DNA from: JBDSYA01 sp039925865
Lineage (GTDB): Bacteria > Bacteroidota > Ignavibacteria > Tepidaquicellales > Tepidaquicellaceae
DNA: 39,698 bases
Reading direction: 5' to 3'
Assembly (NCBI GenBank): GCA_039925865.1
Contig: JBDSYA010000121.1
Location: forward strand, 1 to 39,698
Shown here: positions 8,021 through 15,797 of the stretch, piece by piece
How positions within the stretch are numbered: position 1 is the stretch's first letter
Layout of the letters: the number at the start of each line of letters is the position of its first letter
Made by a program: the position numbers and the translations under genes
Notes under the pieces: model-generated
Databases searched by the model: none
Told to the model about the DNA's origin: nothing
Seen by the model: the letters and a program-made list of their open reading frames with translations, nothing else

Positions 8021-9808
8021 TTAATTCATACTCTTCTCTGTTGAAAGCAGATTATTTTTTAATATGCTCTCACGTTCTCCGATCTGCTGTCTCCACATTG
8101 CATAATATAAACCTTTGATCTCAAGAAGCTCAGCGTGTTTTCCGGATTCAATTATCTGCCCTTTTTCAAGAACATAAATTATATCGGCATGCATGATCGT
8201 AGAAAGTCTGTGAGCGATCATTATCGTGATATGATTTCCTTCAGTAGAAATCTTTCTTATAGTTTTATTAATACCTTCTTCTGTGATTGAGTCAAGTGCT
8301 GAAGTTGCCTCATCAAAGATTAATAAATTCGGTCTTCTCAACAAAGCTCTTGCAATTGAGAGGCGCTGCTTTTCACCGCCGGAAACTTTTACTCCGCCTT
8401 CACCAATGACAGTGTCCAGGCCTTTATCTGCTCTTTCAAGTAGAGACTGGCACGCAGCCTTATTAAGAACTTCCATGCATTCCTCATCAGTTGCTTTAGG
8501 ATTTACAAATAATAAATTCTCGCGGATTGTTCCTGAGAATAGTTGTGTATCCTGCGATACAAATCCAATCTTTTCTCTTAAACTGTCCAGATCAACTTTA
8601 TCAAAAGGAAAATTATTATAAAGTATTTTTCCGATCTCAGGTCTGTAAAGTCCAAGTAACAGTTTTACCAAAGTGGTTTTACCGGAACCTGATGGTCCAA
8701 CAAAAGATATTGTATTTCCTTTTTCAGTCTTAAACGAAATGTCAGTAAGTGCGTTTGTAGATGAAGTTTTATGACGAAATGTTACATCATCAAAAGTAAG
8801 CGTTTCTATAGTATCTATCCTGATAGGGTTCAAAGGTTTAGGATCTTTAGGAGTGTTCATAATATCTTTGAATTTCCCAAGAGATACTTCTGCTTCACGG
8901 TAAATATTTATAATATTACCCAGCTCTTGTAATGGACCGAATATGTAAAATGAATATATAAACAATGTAAAGAACTGACCTGTCGTGATCTGCTGAGTGA
9001 AAATAAGGTACATCATTAGCAGTAAAATGGATGTCCTTAATAAATTAACAATTGTCCCCTGAATGAAACTAAGGCTTCTTATGTATTTAACTTTTTGCAA
9101 TTCTAATTTTAAAATTTTTTCAGTTATATTATTAAGCCTGTTGATCTCCTGTTGTGAAAGGCCGAGGCTCTTTACCAGTTCTATGTTACGTAAAGATTCG
9201 GTAGTCGAACCGGCGAGTCCGGTTGTTTCTGCGACGATTGTTTTCTGAATGGTTTTTATTTTTTTTCCTAAAGTTGAACTCAGCCAACCTATGATGGGAA
9301 TCGCACATAAATAGATCGGAGCAATAATCCAGTGAACGGAGAATGCGTAGATCCCGACAAAAATTATTCCTACAATAGATGTGAACAAAATATTAATTCC
9401 TGCTGAGATCAGGCGTTCGGTATCTGTACGCACTTTTTGGAGTACGCCCAGTGTTTGGCCGCTTCGCTGATCTTCAAAAACCGAATAAGGGAGTTCGAGT
9501 GAATGACTTATTCCGTCGGAATATATTTGTGCGCCCAGTCGTTGAGTTATAACATTAATGAAATAATCCTGAAAATTTTTAGCTATTCGTGACACCAGTG
9601 CAGCTCCTACAGCAAGCATTAAAAGAAATCCAACTCCTTTAAAAAACTCGGCAGTAGTGTATTCTTTAAATTTGGTTGCATAATCATCAATTACGTGTCT
9701 GAAAATTGCCGGATCTAACAAAGAAAAAACCTGATTGATAGCTGCAAGGATTAGTGCAAGTATTACAAGAGGCTTGTAATTTTTTAAATAACTGTAAAGT
9801 AGTTTCAT
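8021..9808 (-). CDS. ABC transporter, fused permease/ATPase (MsbA-like half-exporter)
   Basis: A 595-residue half-transporter that would act as a homodimer in the inner membrane to export lipids, drugs or peptides. The six-helix transmembrane domain spans about residues 12-300. The nucleotide-binding domain follows, with Walker A GPSGSGKTT (371-379), the Q-loop near FVSQDTQL, signature VSGGEKQ (475-481), Walker B LLIFDE (495-500) and the switch His in AHRLST (533). All catalytic residues are present. MsbA-like lipid A export is plausible for a Gram-negative, but family similarity alone does not settle the substrate. No accessory protein is adjacent. Confidence 0.92.
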   Translation of the reverse strand: MKLLYSYLKNYKPLVILALILAAINQVFSLLDPAIFRHVIDDYATKFKEYTTAEFFKGVGFLLMLAVGAALVSRIAKNFQDYFINVITQRLGAQIYSDGISHSLELPYSVFEDQRSGQTLGVLQKVRTDTERLISAGINILFTSIVGIIFVGIYAFSVHWIIAPIYLCAIPIIGWLSSTLGKKIKTIQKTIVAETTGLAGSTTESLRNIELVKSLGLSQQEINRLNNITEKILKLELQKVKYIRSLSFIQGTIVNLLRTSILLLMMYLIFTQQITTGQFFTLFIYSFYIFGPLQELGNIINIYREAEVSLGKFKDIMNTPKDPKPLNPIRIDTIETLTFDDVTFRHKTSSTNALTDISFKTEKGNTISFVGPSGSGKTTLVKLLLGLYRPEIGKILYNNFPFDKVDLDSLREKIGFVSQDTQLFSGTIRENLLFVNPKATDEECMEVLNKAACQSLLERADKGLDTVIGEGGVKVSGGEKQRLSIARALLRRPNLLIFDEATSALDSITEEGINKTIRKISTEGNHITIMIAHRLSTIMHADIIYVLEKGQIIESGKHAELLEIKGLYYAMWRQQIGERESILKNNLLSTEKSMN

Positions 9809-9932
9809 ATATAGATGTAAATTACTTTTTCAATAACAGTAATTCAATTTATATAAAAGAGGATTTATTTAGTTTACAATTAAAGTTGTATTCTTTTTTA
9901 TTACTTGTAAGTGTTATGTTCTCAGCATTTAA

Positions 9933-9940
9933 TAACTTTG
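9933..9940 (+). promoter_or_regulatory. Possible -7 element upstream of the dockerin-tailed protein
   Basis: TAACTTTG fits the Bacteroidota -7 consensus TAnnTTTG and is followed by an unusual C-rich patch (CCCCCGGCG) in otherwise AT-rich DNA. No TTG is at the expected distance; the nearest, at 9905, is 25 bp away. The gene start is 118 bp downstream. Weak call. Confidence 0.25.
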
Positions 9941-10058
9941 CCCCCGGCGTTTAATATATTATTTATTTCAATATTAACATAAATTATCAACACATAAATT
10001 AAATTATATCGTAATTAAAATTTGAATTCTCTAAGTTAATCCAACTAGATCAACAAAT

Positions 10059-11216
10059 ATGAAAAAATATATTTTTATATCATTTATAATTTCTTCTTTT
10101 ATAAGTTTACCGGCATATTCGCAGGTTCCGACTTATACATTATCTGCGAAAAATTTTTCTGTAAATTCCTTTGTCAATCAGGTTGAATTTGATATTTATG
10201 TCCAGCATACAAACTCTCCGACTCCTTTTGAATATGCTGCCGGGCAATATTATTTTTCATTTAATTCCCTGATCGCAAATGGGGGAGTTTTAAATTATAC
10301 GATAGTAGGATCAGATCTTCCTGTTGCAATGCAGCCCCGAAATCCTTCAATAGGTACTGCCGAAAACCCAACTGCAAATATTCTTAAATTAGCAATGAAT
10401 ATGTCTCCGGGTGCAGGTAACGGATTTATTATGACAGGCAACGGATCTCCCGGTACGAAGATAGCAAGAGTAAGACTAGAAACTTCCGCAAAATTTTTTG
10501 ATGTAAATGAATTATTTAATATAAGATGGAGAAATCCTCCGGTAGTTTCATTTGCGACTAAATTGTTTGCCTACGTGAATACAGCATACACAGAGATTAC
10601 AACTTCCAACACACATTCTGTTGATACTCTTAGTAATTTTGTCCCCCCACGTATCATACTCAAGATCGCTGCGGCTGTTCAGGGTCTTTACAATTCTTCA
10701 ACTAACCGCCTTAACCGAAGAGATACTATTAAGGCTTATTTAAGAGATGATACATTTCCTTATGCCGTAAGAGATTCTGCCTCATCACCGATTGATACAA
10801 TTAGTTTTACAGGCGTTTTTAATTTTTCATACAATACCCCATCTGACAGGTACTATATTGTTATCAGACATTTCAACAGCATAGAAACATGGAGCAGGGC
10901 AGGAGGAGAAATTTTAAATAAAATTTCCAGCCATCTTATGGCCGTTCCAACTTATAATTTTACATCTGCAGTGACACAGGCATTTGGAAATAATTTAATT
11001 CTTAAAGGAAGTAAGTATTGTATTTATAGCGGCGATGTAAATCAGGATGGTATAATCGACGCTTCCGATATTTCATTTATAGATAACGACGCGTTCGAAT
11101 TTATTTCAGGCCCATACCTGCCTACCGATGTTAACGGTGACAATATCATAGACGGATCTGATCTGTCAATAGCAGATAATAATGCAATAAATTTTATTGG
11201 TGTGGCAAGACCATAG
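10059..11216 (+). CDS. Secreted protein with C-terminal dockerin-like double EF-hand tail
   Basis: A 385-residue exported protein. It has a signal peptide (about 1-21, ending LPAYSQ), a beta-rich body with no recognised catalytic motif, and a C-terminal module of about 60 residues. That module contains two calcium-loop segments, GDVNQDGIIDASD and TDVNGDNIIDGSD, each followed by a short helix, ending in VARP. The paired loops are those of type I dockerin. In Ignavibacteria many secreted proteins end with this dockerin-like tail and a short VxRP-type end instead of a sorting domain, and its partner is not known to me. A classical cellulosome is unlikely, since no cohesin is visible. Alone between a divergent and a convergent gene. 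Confidence 0.8.
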   Translation: MKKYIFISFIISSFISLPAYSQVPTYTLSAKNFSVNSFVNQVEFDIYVQHTNSPTPFEYAAGQYYFSFNSLIANGGVLNYTIVGSDLPVAMQPRNPSIGTAENPTANILKLAMNMSPGAGNGFIMTGNGSPGTKIARVRLETSAKFFDVNELFNIRWRNPPVVSFATKLFAYVNTAYTEITTSNTHSVDTLSNFVPPRIILKIAAAVQGLYNSSTNRLNRRDTIKAYLRDDTFPYAVRDSASSPIDTISFTGVFNFSYNTPSDRYYIVIRHFNSIETWSRAGGEILNKISSHLMAVPTYNFTSAVTQAFGNNLILKGSKYCIYSGDVNQDGIIDASDISFIDNDAFEFISGPYLPTDVNGDNIIDGSDLSIADNNAINFIGVARP

Positions 11217-11274
11217 TAAATTTTTTGAAGGAAAATAATATTTTATAAAAGTAGATTATAAAAGTTTTAAAATT

Positions 11275-12549
11275 TTATTTCAAGTAGATCATTCGCTTTG
11301 TTTCAACGGCATTTTCATTTATAAACATTTCATAAAAATATATTCCACTCCGCAATTGATAATTTTCTGCTGAAAAGTTTAAATTATAGTATCCTGCATT
11401 TTGTTTTTCATTTACCGGATAAGCGATCTCATTCCCAAGCACATCATAAAGTTTTAATCTTACAAAACAATTTTCAAATAACCGATATCGAATTATAGTA
11501 TTTGGATTAAACGGATTCGGATAATTTTGTTCCAGAAAAAATAAGGAATGTGATGCTGAAGAAGTATTTGAAATGTTTGTTAAAACACCACCGGTAGTCG
11601 TTTTAAGAATTACTCCATTTTCTCCAACAGCCCATCCTGTTAATGAATCTGTAAAAAATATTGACATTAAGTGATCAGTGATTCCAGACGGCTGAGAACT
11701 CCAGTTTACTCCACCGTTTGTTGTTTTAACAATGTTGCCGTAGTATCCCGATGACCAGCCGTTTTGTTTATTAATAAAGAAAAATGAAATTGAATATCTG
11801 TTCATTCCTGCAGAATAATTTCTCCATGAGATTCCTCCGTCAGTTGTTGTTATATTTTCCGGGCCAAAAGTATTGTTATCATAATACCCAGACCATCCGT
11901 ATAATGAGTCAACAAAAAAGATAGAATTCAAAATTAATGAACCATCATTGTACTGATAACTCCAGTTAGTACCGCTGTTTGAAGTATGAAGCAATCCTCC
12001 AAATCCTGCAACCCAGCCTTTTCTCTCATTTGCAAAATGAATTCCATTCAACTGTACCGGAACCGGCAAATGCTGTGCAATCCAGTTTGTCCCGCCATTT
12101 GTAGTTGATAAAATTAATCCGCTGTCACCCGCGGCCCAGCCATTGTTAACATTGGCAAAAGTAATTCCACGGAGCTTAATATTAGTTTTGGTATTTAAAG
12201 TCAGCCAGTTGTTTCCTGAATTTGTTGTTTTGATTATCAATCCACTGTCACCACAAGCATATCCTGTGGATGAATTCGGGAAAGAGATTGAAAAGATCTT
12301 TAACGTTGTATTTCCTGACAGTAAATTCCAGGTTAATCCTGCATTTGTGGTTTTCAAAATCCTCCCATGATCTCCGGCAATAAATCCATCAGCAGTATTT
12401 ACAAACTTGACGCAATTCAGACTATCATTTATACCACTGACCTGCTGAATCCAACCGGATTGCGAATAAGCAATGCTTGTAAAAGAAATTGTAAGAAGCA
12501 TGAAAACTAAAATCCTCACTTCACTATTAAGAATTTTCCCGAATATCAT
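11275..12549 (-). CDS. Secreted YCF48/BNR-type beta-propeller protein with type IX sorting tail
   Basis: A 424-residue exported protein. The signal peptide lies in residues 1-30 (ends IAYSQ). At least six repeats follow the pattern 'L..I.F....GW..G..G.I..T.nGG..W' (for example NVNNGWAAGDSGLILSTTNG), the blade repeat of YCF48-like photosystem-assembly propellers and related Asp-box proteins. The tail from about residue 338 is a type IX sorting domain: LEQNYPNPFNPNT to KRMIYLK. No enzymatic residues were recognised, so a binding or structural role at the cell surface is likely. Its ATG overlaps the stop of the upstream glycine-zipper gene by an ATGA junction, so it is translationally coupled as the last gene of a five-gene minus-strand operon. 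Confidence 0.85.
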   Translation of the reverse strand: MIFGKILNSEVRILVFMLLTISFTSIAYSQSGWIQQVSGINDSLNCVKFVNTADGFIAGDHGRILKTTNAGLTWNLLSGNTTLKIFSISFPNSSTGYACGDSGLIIKTTNSGNNWLTLNTKTNIKLRGITFANVNNGWAAGDSGLILSTTNGGTNWIAQHLPVPVQLNGIHFANERKGWVAGFGGLLHTSNSGTNWSYQYNDGSLILNSIFFVDSLYGWSGYYDNNTFGPENITTTDGGISWRNYSAGMNRYSISFFFINKQNGWSSGYYGNIVKTTNGGVNWSSQPSGITDHLMSIFFTDSLTGWAVGENGVILKTTTGGVLTNISNTSSASHSLFFLEQNYPNPFNPNTIIRYRLFENCFVRLKLYDVLGNEIAYPVNEKQNAGYYNLNFSAENYQLRSGIYFYEMFINENAVETKRMIYLK

Positions 12550-13070
12550 TTAAAGTTTTTGTATTGTTTAAAAATATTTCTTAATTCTTTTCTTTTCTGA
12601 TTCAGGGAAAGATCCATAAAATTAACTTTAAAGTTTTCAGCTGGACTTCCCTGTATCCATCCGCCGATAACTCCACCTATAACTCCCAGAAAAGCACTGC
12701 CTCCAAGAATTTGAATAATACTGCTCTTTCCTGCAGCTCCTCCAAAACTTCTTCCGCTATAAATAGTTCCTAATGTAACACCGATTGCAAATCCAACAGC
12801 AGCACCAATTATAAGTCCCATAGGCGACTTTGAAACAGTATGTTCCAGTTCAATTAAATTTTTTATTGGTAAACTATAAGCTGATTTAATATCACTTAAA
12901 TCACTGAAGATAAGTGTGTCAGAATTTAATGCGTTCAAAGTAATGTTACTATAAGTTTTCAATACATGATTTGAATCAAAGAATATTATATCACAATCTT
13001 TGATCTGACAGTATGAAAGATGGTTAATCAGAAATACGGAGAATAATATATGTAAAAATTTTATTTTCAT
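12546..13070 (-). CDS. Glycine-zipper membrane protein, paralog A of four
   Basis: Signal peptide (about 1-21, ending YCQ), then a small beta-rich domain starting DCDIIFFDSNHV, then two glycine-rich hydrophobic segments: GLIIGAAVGFAIGVTLG (about 85-101) and LGGSAFLGVIGGVIGGWIQG (about 121-140). A charged C-terminal helix follows. Glycine zippers of this kind pack membrane helices tightly, so an envelope membrane location is likely. No function is known to me. It is one of four tandem paralogs; it shares DSNHV, the zipper pair and the end SLNQKRKELRNIFK with B and D. Its stop overlaps the start of the propeller gene by 4 bp. A 9-bp gap separates it from paralog B. Confidence 0.8.
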   Translation of the reverse strand: MKIKFLHILFSVFLINHLSYCQIKDCDIIFFDSNHVLKTYSNITLNALNSDTLIFSDLSDIKSAYSLPIKNLIELEHTVSKSPMGLIIGAAVGFAIGVTLGTIYSGRSFGGAAGKSSIIQILGGSAFLGVIGGVIGGWIQGSPAENFKVNFMDLSLNQKRKELRNIFKQYKNFK

Positions 13071-13079
13071 AATTATAGT

Positions 13080-13598
13080 TTAACACCCGTAAAACTTCAG
13101 TATATTTTGAATTCGTATCCGTGCTTGTTTTAAACTCAACTTTGAAAAATCTACTCTGACATTTTCGCGATGAGTTCCCTGTATTGATCCGCCGATCAAT
13201 GCTCCAATACCTCCGAGAATTAGTCCTCCTCCAATAACTTTTAAAGGATTTAGATCATTTTTTGAACTGCCATGAAAACTAATATCACTAATCATTATCG
13301 CAAAGGTAATGCCAAGAGCCAATCCTATTGCAGCACCTGTTAACAGGCCTTTTGCAGAATTTGTATTTCCTGAATACTCTAATGATTTAAGATTTTTAAT
13401 ATTAAGCTTGTGAATAGAAAAGTTTTTTGCGAAAGTTAATATGTCTGAGTTGTAGCTGATAAGAGTGACATCATTAAATACCTGCCCGACATGGTTTGAA
13501 TCAAGATAAGTTATACTGCAGTCTGTCAGCTGACAGTATGAATCTGAATTTAATAAAAAGAAAACCAATGTTGCCTGTAAAAATAATTTTAATATCAT
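13080..13598 (-). CDS. Glycine-zipper membrane protein, paralog B of four
   Basis: Same layout as its neighbours: signal peptide ending SYCQ, small domain beginning DCSITYLDSNHV, two glycine-zipper segments (GLLTGAAIGLALGITFA and IGGGLILGGIGALIGGSIQG), and a C-terminal part with ENVRVDFSKLSLKQARIRI. It is closest to paralog D: both share the SFHGS linker between the zippers, the EY-x-GNT segment before the first zipper, and the IGGSIQGxHRE end of the second. This points to a recent duplication of B and D relative to A and C. Function unknown. A 14-bp gap separates it from paralog C, consistent with one transcript. Confidence 0.8.
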   Translation of the reverse strand: MILKLFLQATLVFFLLNSDSYCQLTDCSITYLDSNHVGQVFNDVTLISYNSDILTFAKNFSIHKLNIKNLKSLEYSGNTNSAKGLLTGAAIGLALGITFAIMISDISFHGSSKNDLNPLKVIGGGLILGGIGALIGGSIQGTHRENVRVDFSKLSLKQARIRIQNILKFYGC

Positions 13599-13612
13599 AT
13601 TATTATTAGTTA

Positions 13613-14146
13613 TTATTTATTCTGTTTGAAAATTAATTTAATTTCCTCTTTTGCTCTTTCAGGAGATCTTCCGCTCAATTCAATTTCATAACTTTCCTCT
13701 TTGTTTCCTTTAATTAATTTCTGAATAAGTCCCACAGCACTGCCGCATATAGTTCCAAACAATAATCCTCCGCCAATTGCGTCAATTACTTTGGTCTTGG
13801 GTCCGTCTCCGGTTAGTCCACCTCCGCTTAATATTGCTGAAATTGTTACAGCAACTCCGAAACCAATTGATCCTCCTATGATCATACCTGTATAATTCCA
13901 GGCATCTTCAGGAGATTTAAGTATCAGAAGATGCTTCATACTGACTTTATGCTTTTTTCCGTGAGTTTTAAAATTCAGTGTGTCATTTCTGAAGGACTGC
14001 AGGGAAACATTACTGTAACTTTTTACTAAATTATTTGAATCGAGAAATGAGATCTTCCATCCTTTTAATTGCGCCGTGGAAGGAGAAGCATTTAATAAAA
14101 TTATTATTAATGCATTTGTTAAAATTATTGACTTCAGATTTTTCAT
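13613..14146 (-). CDS. Glycine-zipper membrane protein, paralog C of four (most divergent)
   Basis: The most divergent member. The signal peptide ends PSTAQ. The small domain begins WKISFLDSNNLVKSYSNVSL. Hydrophobic glycine-rich segments are GMIIGGSIGFGVAVTISAIL and IGGGLLFGTICGSAVGLIQ. The charged end SGRSPERAKEEIKLIFKQ parallels SLNQKRKELRNIFKQ of paralog A. I place the start at the ATG at 14146 because it gives a conventional MKNLK signal peptide and avoids overlap with paralog D. An ATG at 14161 is also in frame and would overlap the upstream gene by 11 bp. Function unknown. Confidence 0.75.
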   Translation of the reverse strand: MKNLKSIILTNALIIILLNASPSTAQLKGWKISFLDSNNLVKSYSNVSLQSFRNDTLNFKTHGKKHKVSMKHLLILKSPEDAWNYTGMIIGGSIGFGVAVTISAILSGGGLTGDGPKTKVIDAIGGGLLFGTICGSAVGLIQKLIKGNKEESYEIELSGRSPERAKEEIKLIFKQNK

Positions 14147-14150
14147 AGTT

Positions 14151-14669
14151 TTAGTTTGCATAAAATTTAAAAATATCGTTTAATTTTTTTCTGGATGCAC
14201 TTAAAGACATCTCCGTAAAATAAACCCTTACTTTTTCACGGTGTATCCCTTGTATAGATCCTCCGATCAAACCTCCGACAAAACCAACGGCTATTCCTCC
14301 TGCTATGACACCTAAAGGATTTACTTTTGCCTCAGTAGAACCATGAAAGCTTAAACCGGTCAGGCCAATTACGGCTGCTGCTCCGATCGCAAAGCCAATA
14401 GCCGCACCGGTTATTAAACCCGATGGTGCTTCTGTATTTCCAAAGTATTCAAGTTTTTTAAGATCGGTGATATTTATTTTTTGAATCGAATTGCCTTGGG
14501 TAAAAGTGAGAATGTCCATTTTAAATGAAAGTAAACTGACATCATAAAAGTCTTGTCTGATGTTATTCGAATCGAGAATTGTAATATTGCAATTTTCTAC
14601 TTGTGCGTTTGAGTATGAGTTATAAAACAGGAAGAGAAATATCAGAATGTACATTAATTTTGTTCGCAT
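14151..14669 (-). CDS. Glycine-zipper membrane protein, paralog D of four (first of operon)
   Basis: First gene of the minus-strand cluster. Signal peptide ends YSNAQ. The small domain starts NCNITILDSNNI. Glycine zippers are GLITGAAIGFAIGAAAVIGL and IAGGIAVGFVGGLIGGSIQG. The C-terminal helix ends ASRKKLNDIFKFY. Very similar to paralog B in the linker (LSFHGS) and around each zipper. The conserved short N-terminal domain (pattern C-x-I-x-x-x-DSN, then V/I-x-L-x-S/A, then L-x-F) looks like a small beta-barrel, perhaps sensing or scaffold. That reading is inference. I could not identify a promoter in the 316 bp upstream. Confidence 0.8.
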   Translation of the reverse strand: MRTKLMYILIFLFLFYNSYSNAQVENCNITILDSNNIRQDFYDVSLLSFKMDILTFTQGNSIQKINITDLKKLEYFGNTEAPSGLITGAAIGFAIGAAAVIGLTGLSFHGSTEAKVNPLGVIAGGIAVGFVGGLIGGSIQGIHREKVRVYFTEMSLSASRKKLNDIFKFYAN

Positions 14670-14985
14670 GATATTTATTTAATTCGTTTGATGATTAAAT
14701 TCAACCGAAGTGCTTTTGCCGGCTTCGTTTGTTAGGGAGCCGCAGAGTCGTATGCTTAATGATATTTTCTCAAACTTTGAATCAAGTAATTTGAAATTAT
14801 CTCCATACAGTAAAAACCTCAAGTAATTCTAATTACCTTCAGGATCGACACTGTATAACTTTTCAGTTTGTACGCCTTTTTACCAGACAGTCCGAAAAAT
14901 TAATCAGCTGTTGTGATCAACAATATAAACATCGTTCAATAACTCTACGAAATAGTAAATTTGAAATTTAGAATTTAGAATTGAA
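14670..14985. other. Gene-free interval, nothing convincing found
   Basis: 316 bp between the glycine-zipper operon and the unknown gene at 14986, which reads towards it. I see no ORF with coding character, no -33/-7 pair and no RNA signature. A short inverted repeat TGTTG-TGAT-CAACA (14909-14922) and short AATTTAGAATT direct repeats (about 14960-14975) are present; both may be chance in AT-rich DNA. It must contain the operon's promoter, unidentified. Confidence 0.5.
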
Positions 14986-15450
14986 TTATGGAGGTACACC
15001 GCAGTATCGTTCGATCACACCTTCAAAGATCTTTGCATTTTCTTTGAATCCGGGATATGAACGGCGACCGGATTTATTAAGTGCGATCAGGAGTAGTCCG
15101 GCTATCGTGCCGCTGCTGTCGATGATAATGAATAGTAAGCAATGAACAGGTTCTCCTTTGCTTATTTCGAAAATAATATAGTTTGAATAGTGGAAGTAAG
15201 AATCTGCAGTTGATATAAATTCATCAAGCACAAAATTATTGTTCCTGGCTTTTTCAACGAAGTATCCGATCCCATGAGATCCTGTGTGCTCTGATCTTGA
15301 AACCGATATTGTTTTCTTATTTGTTACTTTTGAATTCTTTGAGATTTCTCCTGTGATTTTTTTTGTTGCTTCCGAGACTGGGATTACTAAACCTGATCTG
15401 TCTGGCGATTTAGTTTTGGCTTTGTCCAATATTTTTTTTAACAGCCTCAT
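14986..15450 (-). CDS. Unrecognised protein, 154 aa
   Basis: No family recognised. The N-terminal third is basic and lysine-rich (MRLLKKILDKAKTK, then TKKITGEISKNSKVTNKK) and probably unstructured. The C-terminal part looks like an alpha/beta domain with strands YIIFEISKGE and CLLFIIIDSSG, a hydrophobic stretch TIAGLLLIALN and an end of ERYCGVPP. There is no convincing signal peptide. The frame is open to an ATG at 15513, but a promoter-like pair (15503-15533) covers that codon. I therefore place the start at the ATG at 15450, the only other internal Met before the conserved-looking part. The gene is divergent from the transketolase gene and is not obviously linked to the glycine-zipper operon. 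Confidence 0.6.
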   Translation of the reverse strand: MRLLKKILDKAKTKSPDRSGLVIPVSEATKKITGEISKNSKVTNKKTISVSRSEHTGSHGIGYFVEKARNNNFVLDEFISTADSYFHYSNYIIFEISKGEPVHCLLFIIIDSSGTIAGLLLIALNKSGRRSYPGFKENAKIFEGVIERYCGVPP

Positions 15451-15502
15451 GAGTGTGTGTTTGGGAATAAAATTTTTGTGAAAGCTGTCATTCCCATTTT
15501 TG

Positions 15503-15533
15503 CAAACATTCATATTACAATTATTAATGTCAA
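15503..15533 (-). promoter_or_regulatory. Bacteroidota-type promoter for the 14986-15450 gene
   Basis: On the minus strand: TTG (15533-15531), 20-bp spacer, AATGTTTG (15510-15503), one mismatch to TAnnTTTG. It overlaps the upstream candidate ATG at 15511-15513, which argues for the downstream start at 15450. Confidence 0.4.
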
Positions 15534-15740
15534 GCTTGTATTTTTTGGACTCAAGTTTAAAATAGTTTTGAACTAGTTGTAAATAATGTGAGTCCGAAAG
15601 CTAGTACTAAACAATCCAGGACCTTAGATCATAAGAATTTTTTAAACGCAGGGACTGATACAGAGATTTATTTACAAACTCTGTTGCTTAAAAAAAGGTT
15701 GAGAAAATTTGTTAATTTAATCATTCTACCTTTTTAATCA

Positions 15741-15772
15741 TTTGAATACATCTTTCATAAAAGGTATTTTTG
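15741..15772 (+). promoter_or_regulatory. Bacteroidota-type promoter upstream of the transketolase gene
   Basis: TTTG at 15741-15744, 20-bp spacer, TATTTTTG at 15765-15772. This is a full match to the -33/-7 consensus and ends 25 bp before the ATG at 15798. The best promoter match in the window. Confidence 0.6.
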
Positions 15773-15797
15773 TTTTTTTAAAATCTAATCATAAAAG

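Larger units (their letters stand above)
15451..15797. other. Divergent promoter interval between the 14986 gene and the transketolase gene
   Basis: A 347-bp non-coding stretch between divergent genes. It holds two promoter-like pairs, one per direction (15503-15533 minus, 15741-15772 plus). About 200 bp between them show no ORF, repeat or RNA structure that I can recognise. Confidence 0.5.

Noticed and set aside
8283..8621. 112-aa plus-strand open frame inside the ABC exporter
   Set aside because: It overlaps the ATPase domain, where the minus frame contains all catalytic motifs.
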